Shown here: one piece after another, positions 45,541 through 57,665 of the stretch
Layout: each line of letters begins with the position of its first letter
Numbering within the stretch: the first letter of the stretch is position 1
Assembly: GCA_009667805.1 (NCBI GenBank)
Contig: CM019067.1
Span: forward strand, 241,649,721-241,713,720
DNA from: Leptobrachium leishanense
Taxonomy: Eukaryota; Chordata; Amphibia; Anura; Megophryidae
Length of the DNA: 64,000 nucleotides
Direction of reading: 5' to 3'
Program-made: the position numbers and the translations under genes
The notes under the pieces: generated by a model
What the model was told of the DNA's origin: nothing
Databases searched by the model: none
The model's input: the letters and a program-made list of their open reading frames with translations, nothing else

Positions 45541-45814
45541 GCCCTTATAAGCTATACGGTAAACTGGATGATTTGGAGCAGTTTAAAAAAAAAATGTGTA
45601 TACATCTTTTCACAGGAACAGGAAGCTCATGTAAAACCAGACCGCAGGTTCCTTTATTGATTTGCTAGCAGGATATGAAGCAACACTTCACTGTCTCAAA
45701 ACAGTGCTTTAAAAGAAATGTTAAAGTACCACAAAAATGTATTTTGTTGTCCATTTTAGTTTTATTAGGTTGTGTACACCTTTTGCATTTTATAATGTGT
45801 AACACTTTTGTCAC
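45541..45814. other. No recognisable feature
   Basis: Short AT-rich stretch between MITEs; the frame 45675-45881 runs into the MITE and is not a gene. Confidence 0.35.
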
Positions 45815-45817
45815 TAA

Positions 45818-46635
45818 CAGGGTTATTCAGAGAGAGGTGAAAAGCAGGAGAATGGCTGGAGAAGTGAAAATTCTAGGTTAAAATAGCCAAACCAGAAAAA
45901 TTCTCCCATTTATCTCACTTTCCAAGGGCTAAATTACAATCTCCACGCTAAAACGGGGGCGCTTAAAAAGCTGCCTGCATTGTTACCGCGAGCTACAGCC
46001 CCGCGATGCATCCACTAGAGCGCAGCCTCGAGCATCCACTTGATGGAGTCCATAGGACTCCATTGAGCCAGACACCGGGGGTCACATGACCTGCCGGATC
46101 TCGCAGTGATACGCAGGGAGAGACTGGGTGACTTTTCCCCCCAGTCTCTCCCTGCTCCCGCCGGACGGAGGAGGCAGTTGGAGCCGCGGTCCTCGCCGCG
46201 GGACAGGAGGTGAGTATATGATTCTTTTTCTTGGGGGGGGGGTTTGGCTGGTGTTAACGGATTCTAAAGAAGAGGAATCCGTTAACACCAAGTCATGGCT
46301 CTGGTTAACTTTCCTCTAACCAGAGCCGGACGTTAATCAGCGTTAGGACATTGTAATCCTAACGCTGATTAACACTTTGCGCTCCACATGTTAAGTATAG
46401 GGAGCACAAAGTACAGTAACCTCGCGCTGAAAAGCACAAGGTACCAAACGCAAACGGGTTACTTAACCCGTTTGCGTTTGGATTGTAATATGCGGTAGAC
46501 ATAGGTGAGCGTTAACGCGTTAGCGTTTGTAATGTGGCCCCAGATTGTAATGTGGCCCCAAATCGGCTATTTTGACCTAGAATGTTCTATTCTCCAGTCA
46601 TTCTCATGCTTTTCACCTCTCTCTGAATAACCCTG
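45818..46635. mobile_element. Harbinger-like MITE, CAGGGTTATTC family, split by another MITE
   Basis: Ends CAGGGTTATTCAGAGAG and CTCTCTGAATAACCCTG, flanked by TAA (45815-45817) and TTA (46636-46638). Halves 45818-45925 and 46560-46635 together match the intact copy at 35994-36195; the MITE 45926-46559 sits at the TTTCCAAATCGG site of that copy. Confidence 0.85.
45926..46559. mobile_element. MITE of the TATTAC group nested in the CAGGG MITE
   Basis: Left GGGCTAAATTACAATC, right TAATGTGGCCCC, whose last 19 bp are present twice (ending 46541 and 46560). It contains the shared GGAGTCCATAGGACTCC, CAGTCTCTCC and TTAACGCTGATTA-type blocks. Two or three A residues at the joint may be the target duplication. 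Confidence 0.7.
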
Positions 46636-46638
46636 TTA

Positions 46639-47891
46639 GATATGGGTTTGCAGCAGCAGGTCTTCTCCATCAGCTCTAAAGCACAATCTGAATCTTAGAA
46701 CGTTTAACTCAGTCGGAACTTTAAACAATTGCAGAAGCGCTATAACACAATCCCTGGGGTACTGCCACTGGGTATGGGTGCTGTACTATTGGTGTTTTAT
46801 CCTAACTTGAAGCTGGCGTCCTGTGTCACCACCTCAACTTGCTTGTCACCCCCTCTTTGATCTGGAGCTGCCATTCTCTCCCTTTGGTCCAGTCCCTTCC
46901 CACAAACTCCCTCCCACACTCAGGTCTGGTCCCTTGCCCAAACTCTCTTCCTTCCACCTCGTGGCCCTCCTCCCGCTCAGTTTGTTCGTGAAATTATTGT
47001 AAAGGGACACTCTAATAAGCTAAAGTGGTCAGGCTACGATGAGTGCCCCCCTTTTCATCCTGCTTTCATACTGACAACCTGTCTATCTGAATGCTTGTAG
47101 CAGTGTTTGTGGAAAAAGAAGACATGGGCTTAAGCTGCGCGCACAACATCAATCCATCACTGTGACCAGGTGCTCATGTACATAGTGTTCGAAAAGTATG
47201 CAATTTGCATGGGTTTGGGTCAAAATCCCTACAACCAGGTTCCCTAATGCCAAAATCCCGACGGCCAACTACCCTACACAGCCAACTTCCCTACACAGAC
47301 AACTCCCTGACAGACAACTTCAGACATCCAAAATCCCAGCGGCTAACACTAACCCTACTCCCTAAACCTAACCCCCCTATACCTAGCCCTAACCCTAACC
47401 CCCATAACCTATCCCTAACCTCCTAAACCTAGTCGCCCTAGCCTTAACCCCCTAAACCTAGCCCTAACCCTCTCTAACCCTAACCCCCCTAAACCTAGCC
47501 CTAACCCCCTAAACCCCCTAAACCTAGCCCTAACCCTAACCCCCCTAAACCTAGCCCTAACCCCCTTAAACCTAGGGTTAGGGTGTTAGTATTAGGGTTA
47601 GCCGCTGGGATTATGGATGTCTGGAAGTTGGCTGTGTAGGGAACTTGGTATGTCGGGCACTTGTTCTGTCTGGAAGTTGGCCGTCTGGATGTTGGCATTA
47701 GGGAACCTAATGTAGGGATTTTCTCGGGCACCCAATTTGCATACGTAACGTACAAATGTTATAAACACTTTATTTATAATGTTCTTTTTAAGGAAGCAAT
47801 TTTTTTTATTCTTTTATCCGATGAATCCATTAATCGAAAAAATAATCCACCAGCTAATCGATTATGAAAATAATCATTAGTTGCAGCCCTA
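46639..47891. mobile_element. TIR element with AATCGATTA terminus, copy 2
   Basis: The right end TAATCGATTATGAAAATAATC ... TTGCAGCCCTA is the reverse complement of the left end of copy 1 at 32007, and 46740-47205 matches 32180-32740 reversed. Segment 46650-46725 (GCAGCAGCAGGTCTTCT) resembles 33590-33660. The other terminus is lost next to the MITE 45818-46635. A foldback (47211-47732) is inserted inside. Confidence 0.65.
47211..47732. mobile_element. Foldback element with telomere-like interior, 10-bp duplication
   Basis: Inverted arms of about 140 bp (AAAATCCCTACA, GGTTCCCTAATGCCAA, GCCAACTTCCCTACACAG on the left; complements on the right) surround 47349-47590, which is mostly CCCTAA and CCCCCTAAACCTAG repeats. 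The flanks CAATTTGCAT (47201-47210 and 47733-47742) match exactly; the uninterrupted site is visible in copy 1 of the host repeat near 32210. A 9- to 10-bp duplication with foldback arms resembles Mutator-like (MULE) elements; that family call is inference. Confidence 0.75.
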
Positions 47892-47894
47892 GTG

Positions 47895-48236
47895 GTGTAA
47901 ACGGGTGTGTGTGTGAGCGAGCGTAAGTGAGTCTTGCTTTCACAGTTGCAGAGATAGCTAATTCAGTTCCTCCTTTTCCCCACTCTGAGTTGTGAGCATG
48001 CACAGCTAGTGCTAGTTCATGTAAAGCTTTAATGGGCGGGGAGGAGGCGGGGAATATACAGGAAGAGGGAGCTGAAGAAACACCCCTAGCTGAGGGGCGT
48101 GGCCAGAGAAGATGAACTGACAGAGTTTAAAGCAAGAAAATATTATATTTTTTTACACATTTTAAAACTTTTATTGATTTTATTCTAGTTTAAAAATAAA
48201 TTAAAAAAAATTAGACATGCGTGTCCCTTTGTGTCC
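47895..48236. repeat. Dispersed repeat, copy 2
   Basis: Related to 40065-40430, same orientation, with the shared GGGGAGGAGGCGGGGAATATACAGG-type block (48035-48062) and AAAACTTTTATTGATT. Shorter than copy 1. Confidence 0.5.
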
Positions 48237-48562
48237 CTCACAAACCCCTTTTTGCCCACTTTAATTATACAGGGTAATCCAGGCGTGGACCCCTTGCTCG
48301 AGGTGCCTAGAGAGGTGTCAGCTATACCCTCCTGACTAGGCCTAACAAGGCCGAAACAATCGTCGGGGTTTGCTGCATCTCTCGTACAGGGATGACATCC
48401 TTGGCATTTCAGTACTGGTCACCCTTTCTGGGTGAGTCCAGTCTGATTTGCATATGGAGCAGTTGTCCCTGTAATGGCATCATCTAGCTAAAGCATTGTG
48501 AGACCTGAGCGGGCTCCACCGTAGAACAGGCCACTAGGACCCTCACAAACCCCTTTTTGCTC
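48237..48562 (+). mobile_element. Hammerhead-containing repeat between direct repeats
   Basis: A CCCTCACAAACCCCTTTTTG segment occurs at both ends (48237-48256 and 48540-48559), bracketing about 285 bp that include the hammerhead-like motif 48319-48375 and a CTCCTGACTAGGCCTAACAAGG core. Direct repeats of about 20 bp around a ribozyme-bearing unit would fit a retrozyme-like or Penelope-like remnant, but the repeats could also be part of the element. Confidence 0.45.
48319..48375 (+). ncRNA. Hammerhead-ribozyme-like motif with a core substitution
   Basis: CTGACTA (48332-48338) replaces the consensus CTGANGA: G8 is T at 48337. Stem II is a perfect 5 bp (GGCCU/AGGCC, 48339-48352), GAA at 48353-48355, a 2-bp stem III around a 4-nt loop (48356-48363), and C17 at 48364, a GUC triplet. 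Stem I has an inner helix of 4 bp (48328-48331 with 48365-48368), an internal loop, and an outer helix CAGC/GCUG (48319-48322 with 48372-48375). The fold is good, but the G8 change should abolish cleavage. Confidence 0.6.
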
Positions 48563-49121
48563 TCTTTAAGTGGAAACATACATCATATTACGTTCGATGT
48601 TCTCATAATAATAACAGATTGCGTGATTTCTTATATGTTCTGGGGAAAAAATGCAAAGAAAATTGAAGTGTCCTCTCTATCAAACTTTTCCATCCAGAAG
48701 ATGTAGACGTGGTAGGAAACACACGTGTACTTAATACTTATTCCTAAATTCCAGTGTTGTGTCTGATATTAAAATGTCTGGTTTTACATACAATACTAAA
48801 CAGAAGCAATGCATGCACAATAAAGCTGCCACAACAATCACAACACCTTAAGCAGATGAATGATACTAGCAGAGCTCGCATTCAATTGGATATGCTTTTC
48901 CTTCAGTCATTGCTTTAAAAAATCTAGTTGTGTAAAACAACAAAAAAGTAAGCATTGCTTATCTTATATATAAACACAGGGTGGTCTTTAAAAACCTGAT
49001 ATAATTATTACATACACATTATCAACATTTAAACTTGATCAAAGTCTTACATTCTTTAAGCAGACCCTGATTGCATTCTCTCTACTGACCCAATTTTTTT
49101 ATGTAACTTTTATCACATTTG
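48563..49121. other. No recognisable gene
   Basis: AT-rich sequence, nothing supported. Confidence 0.4.
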
Positions 49122-49810
49122 GGGCTCTATTACATTTTTTGCGCAAACGTTAACGCCTGCGCAAAAACGCATTAACGCGAGGGGCAAAGCCCTTTGTGCA
49201 GAACATCGTATTACAACGTCCGCGCAAAAAATGCACATTAACGTCTATCGCAGGTGGACCTGCGTGAACCCTTTGCGAGCGTACTGTACTTTGCACGTCC
49301 TATACTTAACATTGTGAGCACAAATGCGTTTGTGCGCTGGTATGTGGATGGTATTACAATCTATGCGCAAATTTTAACGGACAACGTTTGCGCACATAAT
49401 TTTAACGTCTTTGAAAAGCTGGTGTTAATGGCAAATCTGAACGTCCTGGCCGAACCCAAATTCACCAGCCAAAAAAAAAAAAATACAGCAAAGTATAGTT
49501 ACACATTCTACGCATACTCAGCGTGTTTTTATTATTGCTGCAGCATATATACTCAGATTGATTTTGACAGGCGCAAAAACTTAACGAGAGTCAATTGTGG
49601 TTCCTAATTCTGATTGGGTGAATCGCGTGAAAAAAACAGTCCGCACACTGATTTCTGTGCGCAGCGTTAATGCGCACGTGTTTTTGCGCGTCTTTTTTAC
49701 GCACTCGGATTGTAATACCAGTGTTAATATATGCGCGTTAATGTTTAACGCTTCGCGCACATATTAACGCGCTGCGCAAGCGTTTTTGCGCAAAGAATGT
49801 AATAGAGCCC
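49122..49810. mobile_element. MITE, GGGCTCTATTACATT family (689 bp)
   Basis: Inverted ends GGGCTCTATTACATTTTTTG and CAAAGAATGTAATAGAGCCC (one mismatch over 23 bp). Both subterminal regions are full of GCGCAAA/TTTGCGC and TTAACG motifs, as in 33836-34508. The frame 49254-49607 lies entirely inside and is not a gene. The flanks do not show a clean duplication. Confidence 0.75.
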
Positions 49811-49852
49811 TTACTGTATTAGACACAAAGGTCATGCCTACCTGTATGCTAG

Positions 49853-50890
49853 TGTAGCGCTCACTCCCGGAGGAGCCGCTGAATTTGAACCTCGGGTCAG
49901 TCTCCCCACACTAGGGAATAAATATACTCCAGCACCGTCGTGGATTTTATAAATTATATAGTTTACTGAATAAACTGGCATATAATGAGTAACACGGTAT
50001 ATGTATATATATTTACAGTACTTCGTAATGCGGGAAACGCGCAGCGGAAAAGAAATACAATACTTCGTAATGCGAGAAACGCGCAGCGGAAAAGAAATAC
50101 AATACTTCGTAATGCGAGAAACGCGCAGCGGAAAAGGAAAAGCGTATTTTTAACCCCTTTAGTGGTTGGAGTGTGAGTCCCGTACAGGTTATGTCCCAAG
50201 GAATGTATGTGTATGTGTGTATTGGTCCCCGGGTACAATATTCAACTAGCCAGTGAATTATTTATGAGGTATCTTCGACTAGTCACGTTGGGGCCCTGTG
50301 GGTTTTGAACAAACTGCAGCGTGCTTTAGTATTTTACAGCGGCCTGCAAGGCCTCTCACCCATCCGCCAGATACTCTGTGCTCCGCTCGACCCAGGACGT
50401 CTCTCCGCTCGATTTTGACTGGGATTCTCTGTGTCACCGGATCCGCTGTCTTGCTTGTCTGTATCTGCCACAAGATGTCCAGCTCACCGCCTGCACTCAC
50501 TGTTAGATCGTCTGCGGTTCTCCTAACTCGGGGTCCTTCAGCTTACTCTGTATCAGCGTGGGTTACTAGCGGTAGATCACTGGGTCTTCGTGTAATAAGA
50601 AGGGAAAAACCCGATCTCCAGCACTGCTAGGCCGCACCTGCGCTCCGGCCTGGTCGTGATCACTCTCTGTTACACTTGCGTCTTGCTCCTCTCACTCCTC
50701 TGTGCGCTCTGCCAGCTCTTTCCACGAGGCTGCGGATATCAGTGTCTCTCTCCCACCCACTTCCTGTTCCCGCCCGCAAAGCATGCTGGAAAATGTAGTC
50801 CCAATGTTCAGTGTCTTACATCGCGCTTGTCTCCCTCCGGTGGCCAAAAACAAGTACTACAACGACAGGGAATTTAAAACCAGCGCTACA
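49853..50890 (-). mobile_element. Solo LTR, TGTAGCGCT family, copy 2 (1038 bp)
   Basis: Bounded by TGTAGCGCT and AGCGCTACA with exact CTAG duplications (49849-49852 and 50891-50894). Homologous to 27662-28776 in opposite orientation. Three exact or near-exact 42-bp repeats (50021-50136) are present here; copy 1 has only degenerate versions near 28420-28610. The frames 50298-50630 and 50656-50877 are contained in the LTR and have no retroviral domain. Confidence 0.85.
50021..50136. repeat. Three 42-bp repeats inside the LTR
   Basis: Units starting CTTCGTAATGCG at 50021, 50063 and 50105, each with AAACGCGCAGCGGAAAAG. LTR-internal direct repeats of this kind are often enhancer-like; function here is unknown. 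Confidence 0.9.
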
Positions 50891-50894
50891 CTAG

Positions 50895-51608
50895 TAATAG
50901 AGACCTGATTTAAAATAATGCTAGATAAGGGACACCATCTAAATTTTAGAACATTTTCATCCCAGTATATTTCAGGGAAAACCAATAGTCAAATATATGA
51001 AAAATAAAAATTACAAAATTTACATTATTTTAATTTTTAAACAACTTCATAATAACAATTTGTATGCAAAATTGCTATTTTGCTCACATTTAAGTGTTAG
51101 CTAGACGTCCCATGTTAAAATAAAAGTAATGATAATAATTTTTTTTTTTCCATAAAAAGGCACGTGGTAGTGAAAGGTCTCAAAACAAGTTCCTAATTAC
51201 TTGTACAATTTGCCCTGAATAAACCTTCTGGGCTTTTTTTTTTCTATAATCATGGTTTTGCTTTTTGCAATGCCAGCTCAGGCATTATCTGCCCATCTTT
51301 ACTTATCCTCATTAACAGAGCAGATCAGAAGTCTTCGCTTGCCAATAATGATTCATTCCTCACGTGGCTCTTTTAAGTTATGCCATGGAATTGCAAGCTG
51401 CATGGAAAATTTGTCCTATCTGCTATGCCTATTCAGCTTAAAAGCACAAGAAAAACAAAATGTTAAGAGAAAATGTTTTTTAGCAATCCCTAACACATGG
51501 AAAATGCGAGTAATTCATGGCAAAGGTATTCAAGACAAAACTATGGTAAGACCAGACCACCACCACCATTCTTTATAATAGCTAATGTGTGCATATAATG
51601 TTACCATT
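50895..51608. other. No recognisable gene
   Basis: AT-rich; the frame 51252-51578 has no known domain and atypical composition. Confidence 0.35.
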
Positions 51609-52396
51609 CAGCTACTCAGTGGTGTATTTAGGTTTTGTGCTGCCCTAGGCCTGACTAAACTCGTGCACCCCCTAAATTAAATTGGACACACTCCTTCCTT
51701 TCAAGGCCGCACCTCCTGTTTAAACAGCCAGACACTTTCTGGTTTTAAAGATGGCTGTTGCTATAATGCAGTGGCCATCATCCACTTAGTGCAGTACAGG
51801 CTGCATGGAGAGGCCTGCCAACAAGTTTAGGAAACTTTTGGGTCCCCTCCAAATTTACAGATGACATAATAATGCACAGAGAGGACACAATACAGGGAGT
51901 CTGGGATTTACCAATATGTCTGCATTACACATTATACAAAGAGAGAACAAAGTACAAGGAGTCTGGGATTTACTTATGTCTTTGTTGCACAATACAGAGA
52001 GTCTGGGATTCACTTTCGTCTGTGTTAAACATATTAAGTAAAACCGCAAAAAAACAACTAGAATAGTAAAAGGTATGATCGCATAACTCATTGGCAGAGA
52101 CACGCGCACACACATATGGAGGAGCCCCTATGAACATCTACACACCCCGAATATGGAATATAAAGACAACTCAAACCCAGTATATGGAGGAGCCCCTAAA
52201 AAGAGGGAGATTAAGGCAAAACAGGGACAGAGAGATTTGCTGCCAAAATTGGGGCTGCCCTTAGTATATAGGATACATAAAGTTTAACTAAAACTGAATA
52301 ACAATCACCACACTGATATCACCAAAATAATTTTATTTTAATTTAAGTTGAAAAATAAAAAGGAATGATTAAATCAGGACTACATGACATGTATTG

Positions 52397-52507
52397 TGGA
52401 CAGTATATTTATGGAGAGAGGCAGTATGGTGACAGTATATATGGACGGAAGCAGTATGGTGACAGTATATATGGAGGGAAGCAGTATGGTGACAGTATAG
52501 ATGGAGG
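52397..52507. repeat. 30-bp minisatellite, about 3.5 units
   Basis: Units GACAGTATATATGGAGGGAA then GCAGTATGGT. Confidence 0.85.
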
Positions 52508-53634
52508 GTGTGTGTGATGTGTGTTAGTCACTCAACACTTAGAAGAGATGCCCTCAGCTCAAACATTAAAGGAGGCAACTCTTATCAGATCAGAATGCCT
52601 GTCAGGTTGCATCATCTGGTGACAGTGTAATAGACGGGCCATAGGGGCTGGCTGGGCCTACTGGGAGGGGCTGGAGGCCAGCAGTATCTCTGGGGTCCCT
52701 GCTTCACGAGTCCACAGCCTGTCATTGCTGCGCGCGGGCAGTAGGCTCCTCCCTGGCTGATGTCAGCTGGCAGGGGCATGGTGTCAGGCAGTGATTGCTG
52801 CTCATCGAAGCCAGCCTGCCCTCACCGAGCCCTGGCACCGCTGCAGGGCCGGTGAGAAGCTTTGTCTCTCCCCTAGCAGCTTTACTATCATTGGGAGAAG
52901 TAGTGCAGTATGCCAGCAGCAAGTGAAGGCCTGGCTGCTGCTTGCTTTTATAGCAGAGGCGTAACTAGAAACCTCAGGGCCCCGGTGCAAAAATCCATGA
53001 AGGGCCCCCTGCGAGAGAATTTTGCATTTTTACTAAAAATTATTTGCAAAAATACCTGTATACAGGTCTCTTGCACTATCGCCTAGTATCCCTATTATAT
53101 ATCTATTAGCTCTAGAATTTAATGCTATGGTAATATTAATATAATAGGTATACGAGGCGATAGGTTATAGTATTATTAGGTTTTGAAACCAGCAGTTTCT
53201 GGATAGTGCAGGAGACACGTGTCGTATACAGCTATTTTTTGCACTCTTAAAATGCCCATACAATTTGGAAGTATTTTTAAAGAACGGGTTATGGGTCCTC
53301 CTATAGATTTCTCTTGTGTTATGTTACCACAGCTAGTGTGTCACCCCTCTCTTCTTAGATTGTAAGCTCTTGAGCAGGGTCCTTCCTCCTTCTGTTCAGT
53401 GTGTGTAACATGTACAGTGGCAAGAAAAAGTATGTGAACCCTTTAGGATTACGTGGAGTTTTGCATGAATTGGTCATAAAATGTGCTCTGATCTTCATCC
53501 AAGTCACAACAATTTGAAAGACACAGTCTACTTAAAATAATACAACACAAACATTATATGTTTTCATGTTTTTATTGAACAGAACATGTAAACATTCACA
53601 GTGCAGGGTGGAAAAGGTATGTGAACCTTTGGAC

Positions 53635-53841
53635 TTAATAACTGGTTGACCCTCCTTTGGCAGCAATAACCTCATCCAAACGTTTCCTGTAGTTGCAGAT
53701 CAGACCTGCCCAACGATCTGGAGTATTTTTGGACCACTCCTCTTCACAAAACTGTTTCGGTGTAGCAATATTCTTGGGATGTCTGGTGTGAAATGCTCTC
53801 TTAAGGTCATGCCACAGCATTTCCATCGGGTTGAGGTCAGG
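53635..53841 (-). pseudogene. Tc1 transposase A, C-terminal piece
   Basis: Reads DLNPMEMLWHDLKRAFH ... EEWSKNTPDRWAGLICNYRKRLDEVIAAKGGSTSY and stop. It holds the third catalytic residue (the Glu of NPMEMLW) of the DD34E triad. The preceding part of the protein lies 1.8 kb away beyond the foldback insertion. Confidence 0.9.
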
Positions 53842-53845
53842 ACTC

Positions 53846-55658
53846 GAAAGGAAATGGGGGTTACTCCAGTGGCGCAGAGGGAGGTAATTTGCGTTGAAAA
53901 TCCGTATAAGTGCGAAACGGAAATATTCTAAAATATTCTAGAAAAAGAACACAGTCTAGGAAGAGACCAATGTTAAATGTGCACTAGAAAAAGTGCAATG
54001 CAATCGAAAGTGCATATGGTGCAAGCAACTGAAAGGTGCTAATTAGGAGCACAGTCTAGGAAGAGACCAAAAATAAAGTGCTATTTTAAATGTACACTAG
54101 AAAAGTGCAAATGCAATCAAAAGTGCATATAGAGCAATTAACAGGATATTCGTAATAGAAACGATTCATAAAAACACATAAAAAGGACATAAAAAACAAC
54201 ACACACTGCTTGTGCAAAGTGCAAATATAAAGTGCAATTAAATTAGCCCAAAAATGGTAATAAAAATAGTCCAGAGATAATGCAAAAAGTCTAAAAAGAC
54301 GTGGTTTATTGAGAAAATCTAAAATAAAAGGGGGGAGGGAAAAAGAAAAATGATAATGGTGGAGGATACGCGTTTCGGCACTCACGTGCCTTCATCAGTC
54401 CATAAGAGAAAAATTGCCCCTTTTCCCTTCCTCCCCCCCCCCTTTATTTTAGATTTTCTCAATAAACCATGTTATTTTAATTTACCAATTCGTGGTTTTG
54501 CTGCTGTTTTTTGGTCTATTTACTTTATTTGCCCTTCTGAGCCAGTAGAAGACCGTTAAAGAGGTGCAGCTAAAGAGGTGACGGTGCCCACCGAGCAAAG
54601 GAGCCCTGCATGCCATTAAGTCGAGCCTGGAACAAGGCTCCACCATCGGTGAGTGAGACTAACGCTATCTTTACCAATGTACCCAGTCATCATTCAAGTT
54701 GCGCTATGAATACCCTGTTTTTCTATATCCGAGGTGAACAATAATTTCCAAAGAAGGGAAGAGGCCACTCTATACTTGGCCCAGTGCATTTCGAACCAGA
54801 GCCTGGACTATATAGGCTCTGGAAAGTGTAAGTGTGCATTTTTTCTTGCATCCTTCCACGACTAATATATCTAGACAATATTGCACTATTTTTCGCTTTC
54901 TCTCTTTTTCCCCTTCCCCGTACTACGAGAACGTGGAATCTACTAGAACACGGAATCCACTAGGACAACAAGGATAAGATCCATTTCTCCCCCATTTGGA
55001 GGATCCTCGTATACGGACGTTATAAGTGAGAGACCTACACAGTTATCAATTAGCCCTCCTTTATTTATTCACGTATAAGACTGTCTTTTTAGCCTTTTTA
55101 GAATTTTTGCATTATCTCTGGACTATTTTTATTACCATTTTTGTGCTAATTTAATTGCACTTTATATTTGCACTTTGCACAAGCAGTGTGTGTTGTTTTT
55201 TATGTCCTTTTTATGTGTTTTTATTAATCGTTTCTATTACGAATATCCTGTTATTTGCTCTATATGCACTTTTTATTGCATTTGCACTTTTCTAGTGTAC
55301 ATTTAAAATAGCACTTTATTTTTGGTCTCTTCCTAGACTGTGCTCCTAATTAGCACCTTTCAGTTGCTTGCACCATATGCACTTTCGATTGCATTGCACT
55401 TTTTCTAGTGAACATTTAACATTGGTCTCTTCCTAGACTGTGTTCTTTTTCTAGAATATTTTAGAATATTTCCTTTTCGCACTTATACGGATTTTCAACG
55501 CAAATTACCTCCCTCTGCGCCACTGGAGTAACCCCCATTTCCTTTCGTATCTCAAACACATTTCTGTCGAGGTTTTGTGTTCCTCTTCCAGTAGGCTGCA
55601 TACATATTCACACCAATATCCTATTCACTTTAGCGCCTCCTTCGTACCACATTCCCTC
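53846..55658. mobile_element. Penelope-like foldback insertion with hammerhead motif
   Basis: Flanked by a 13-bp duplication of the Tc1 sequence, GAGGTCAGGACTC (53833-53845 and 55659-55671). Inverted arms of about 455 bp (53846-54302 and about 55085-55546) are nearly identical (GGAAATGGGGGTTACTCC to TGCAAAAAGTCTAAAAAGAC). A second, smaller inverted pair (54303-54337 with 54436-54471) surrounds a hammerhead-like core. The right side extends 110 bp beyond the arm. Long target duplication, inverted terminal copies and a hammerhead are features reported for Penelope-like elements; no polymerase is present, so the family is inferred. Confidence 0.7.
54361..54401 (-). ncRNA. Hammerhead-like motif in the foldback
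   Basis: Minus strand: CTGATGA (54398-54392), one extra A, stem II GGCAC/GUGCC with a GUGA loop, GAAA (54376-54373), a stem III that would be ACG/CGU with no loop, and a GUA triplet ending at 54367; stem I AGG/UCC-type, 3 bp. The loopless stem III means only a dimer could fold properly. Confidence 0.45.
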
Positions 55659-55671
55659 GAGGTCAGGACTC

Positions 55672-56430
<759 letters not shown>

Positions 56431-56857
56431 AGTCAACAATTCTTGATCGTAGGTCTTCTGAGAGCTCTTTTCTGTGAGGGATGGTTCACATCAGCAGTGC
56501 TTCTTGAAATCAGTAAACCCAAAACTGGTGTGTGTTTTTAAAGGGCAGGACAGCTTTCAGCAACACATCCAATAATATCACACTGATTGGACTCAAGGTT
56601 GGCTCACTCCTGGCTCCAATTAGCTCTTGGAGAAGTCATCAGGCTAGAGGTTCACATACTTTTTCCACCCTGCACTGTGAACATGTTCTGTTCAATAAAC
56701 ACATGAAAACATATAATGTTTGTGTTGTATTATTTTAAGCATTATTTTAAGTCGAGGTTTTGTGTTCCTCTTCCAGTAGGCTGCATACATATTCACACCA
56801 ATATCCTATTCACTTTAGCGCCTCCTCCGTACCACATTCCCTCGAGGTCAGGACTCT

Positions 56858-57665
<808 letters not shown>

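Noticed and set aside
47349..47590. Interstitial telomere from a chromosome fusion
   Set aside because: The repeats are irregular and sit between foldback arms with a 10-bp target duplication, so a mobile element explains them better.
49254..49607. 117-codon plus-strand frame
   Set aside because: Lies fully inside a MITE with matching terminal repeats; composition follows the GCGCAAA/TTAACG bias.
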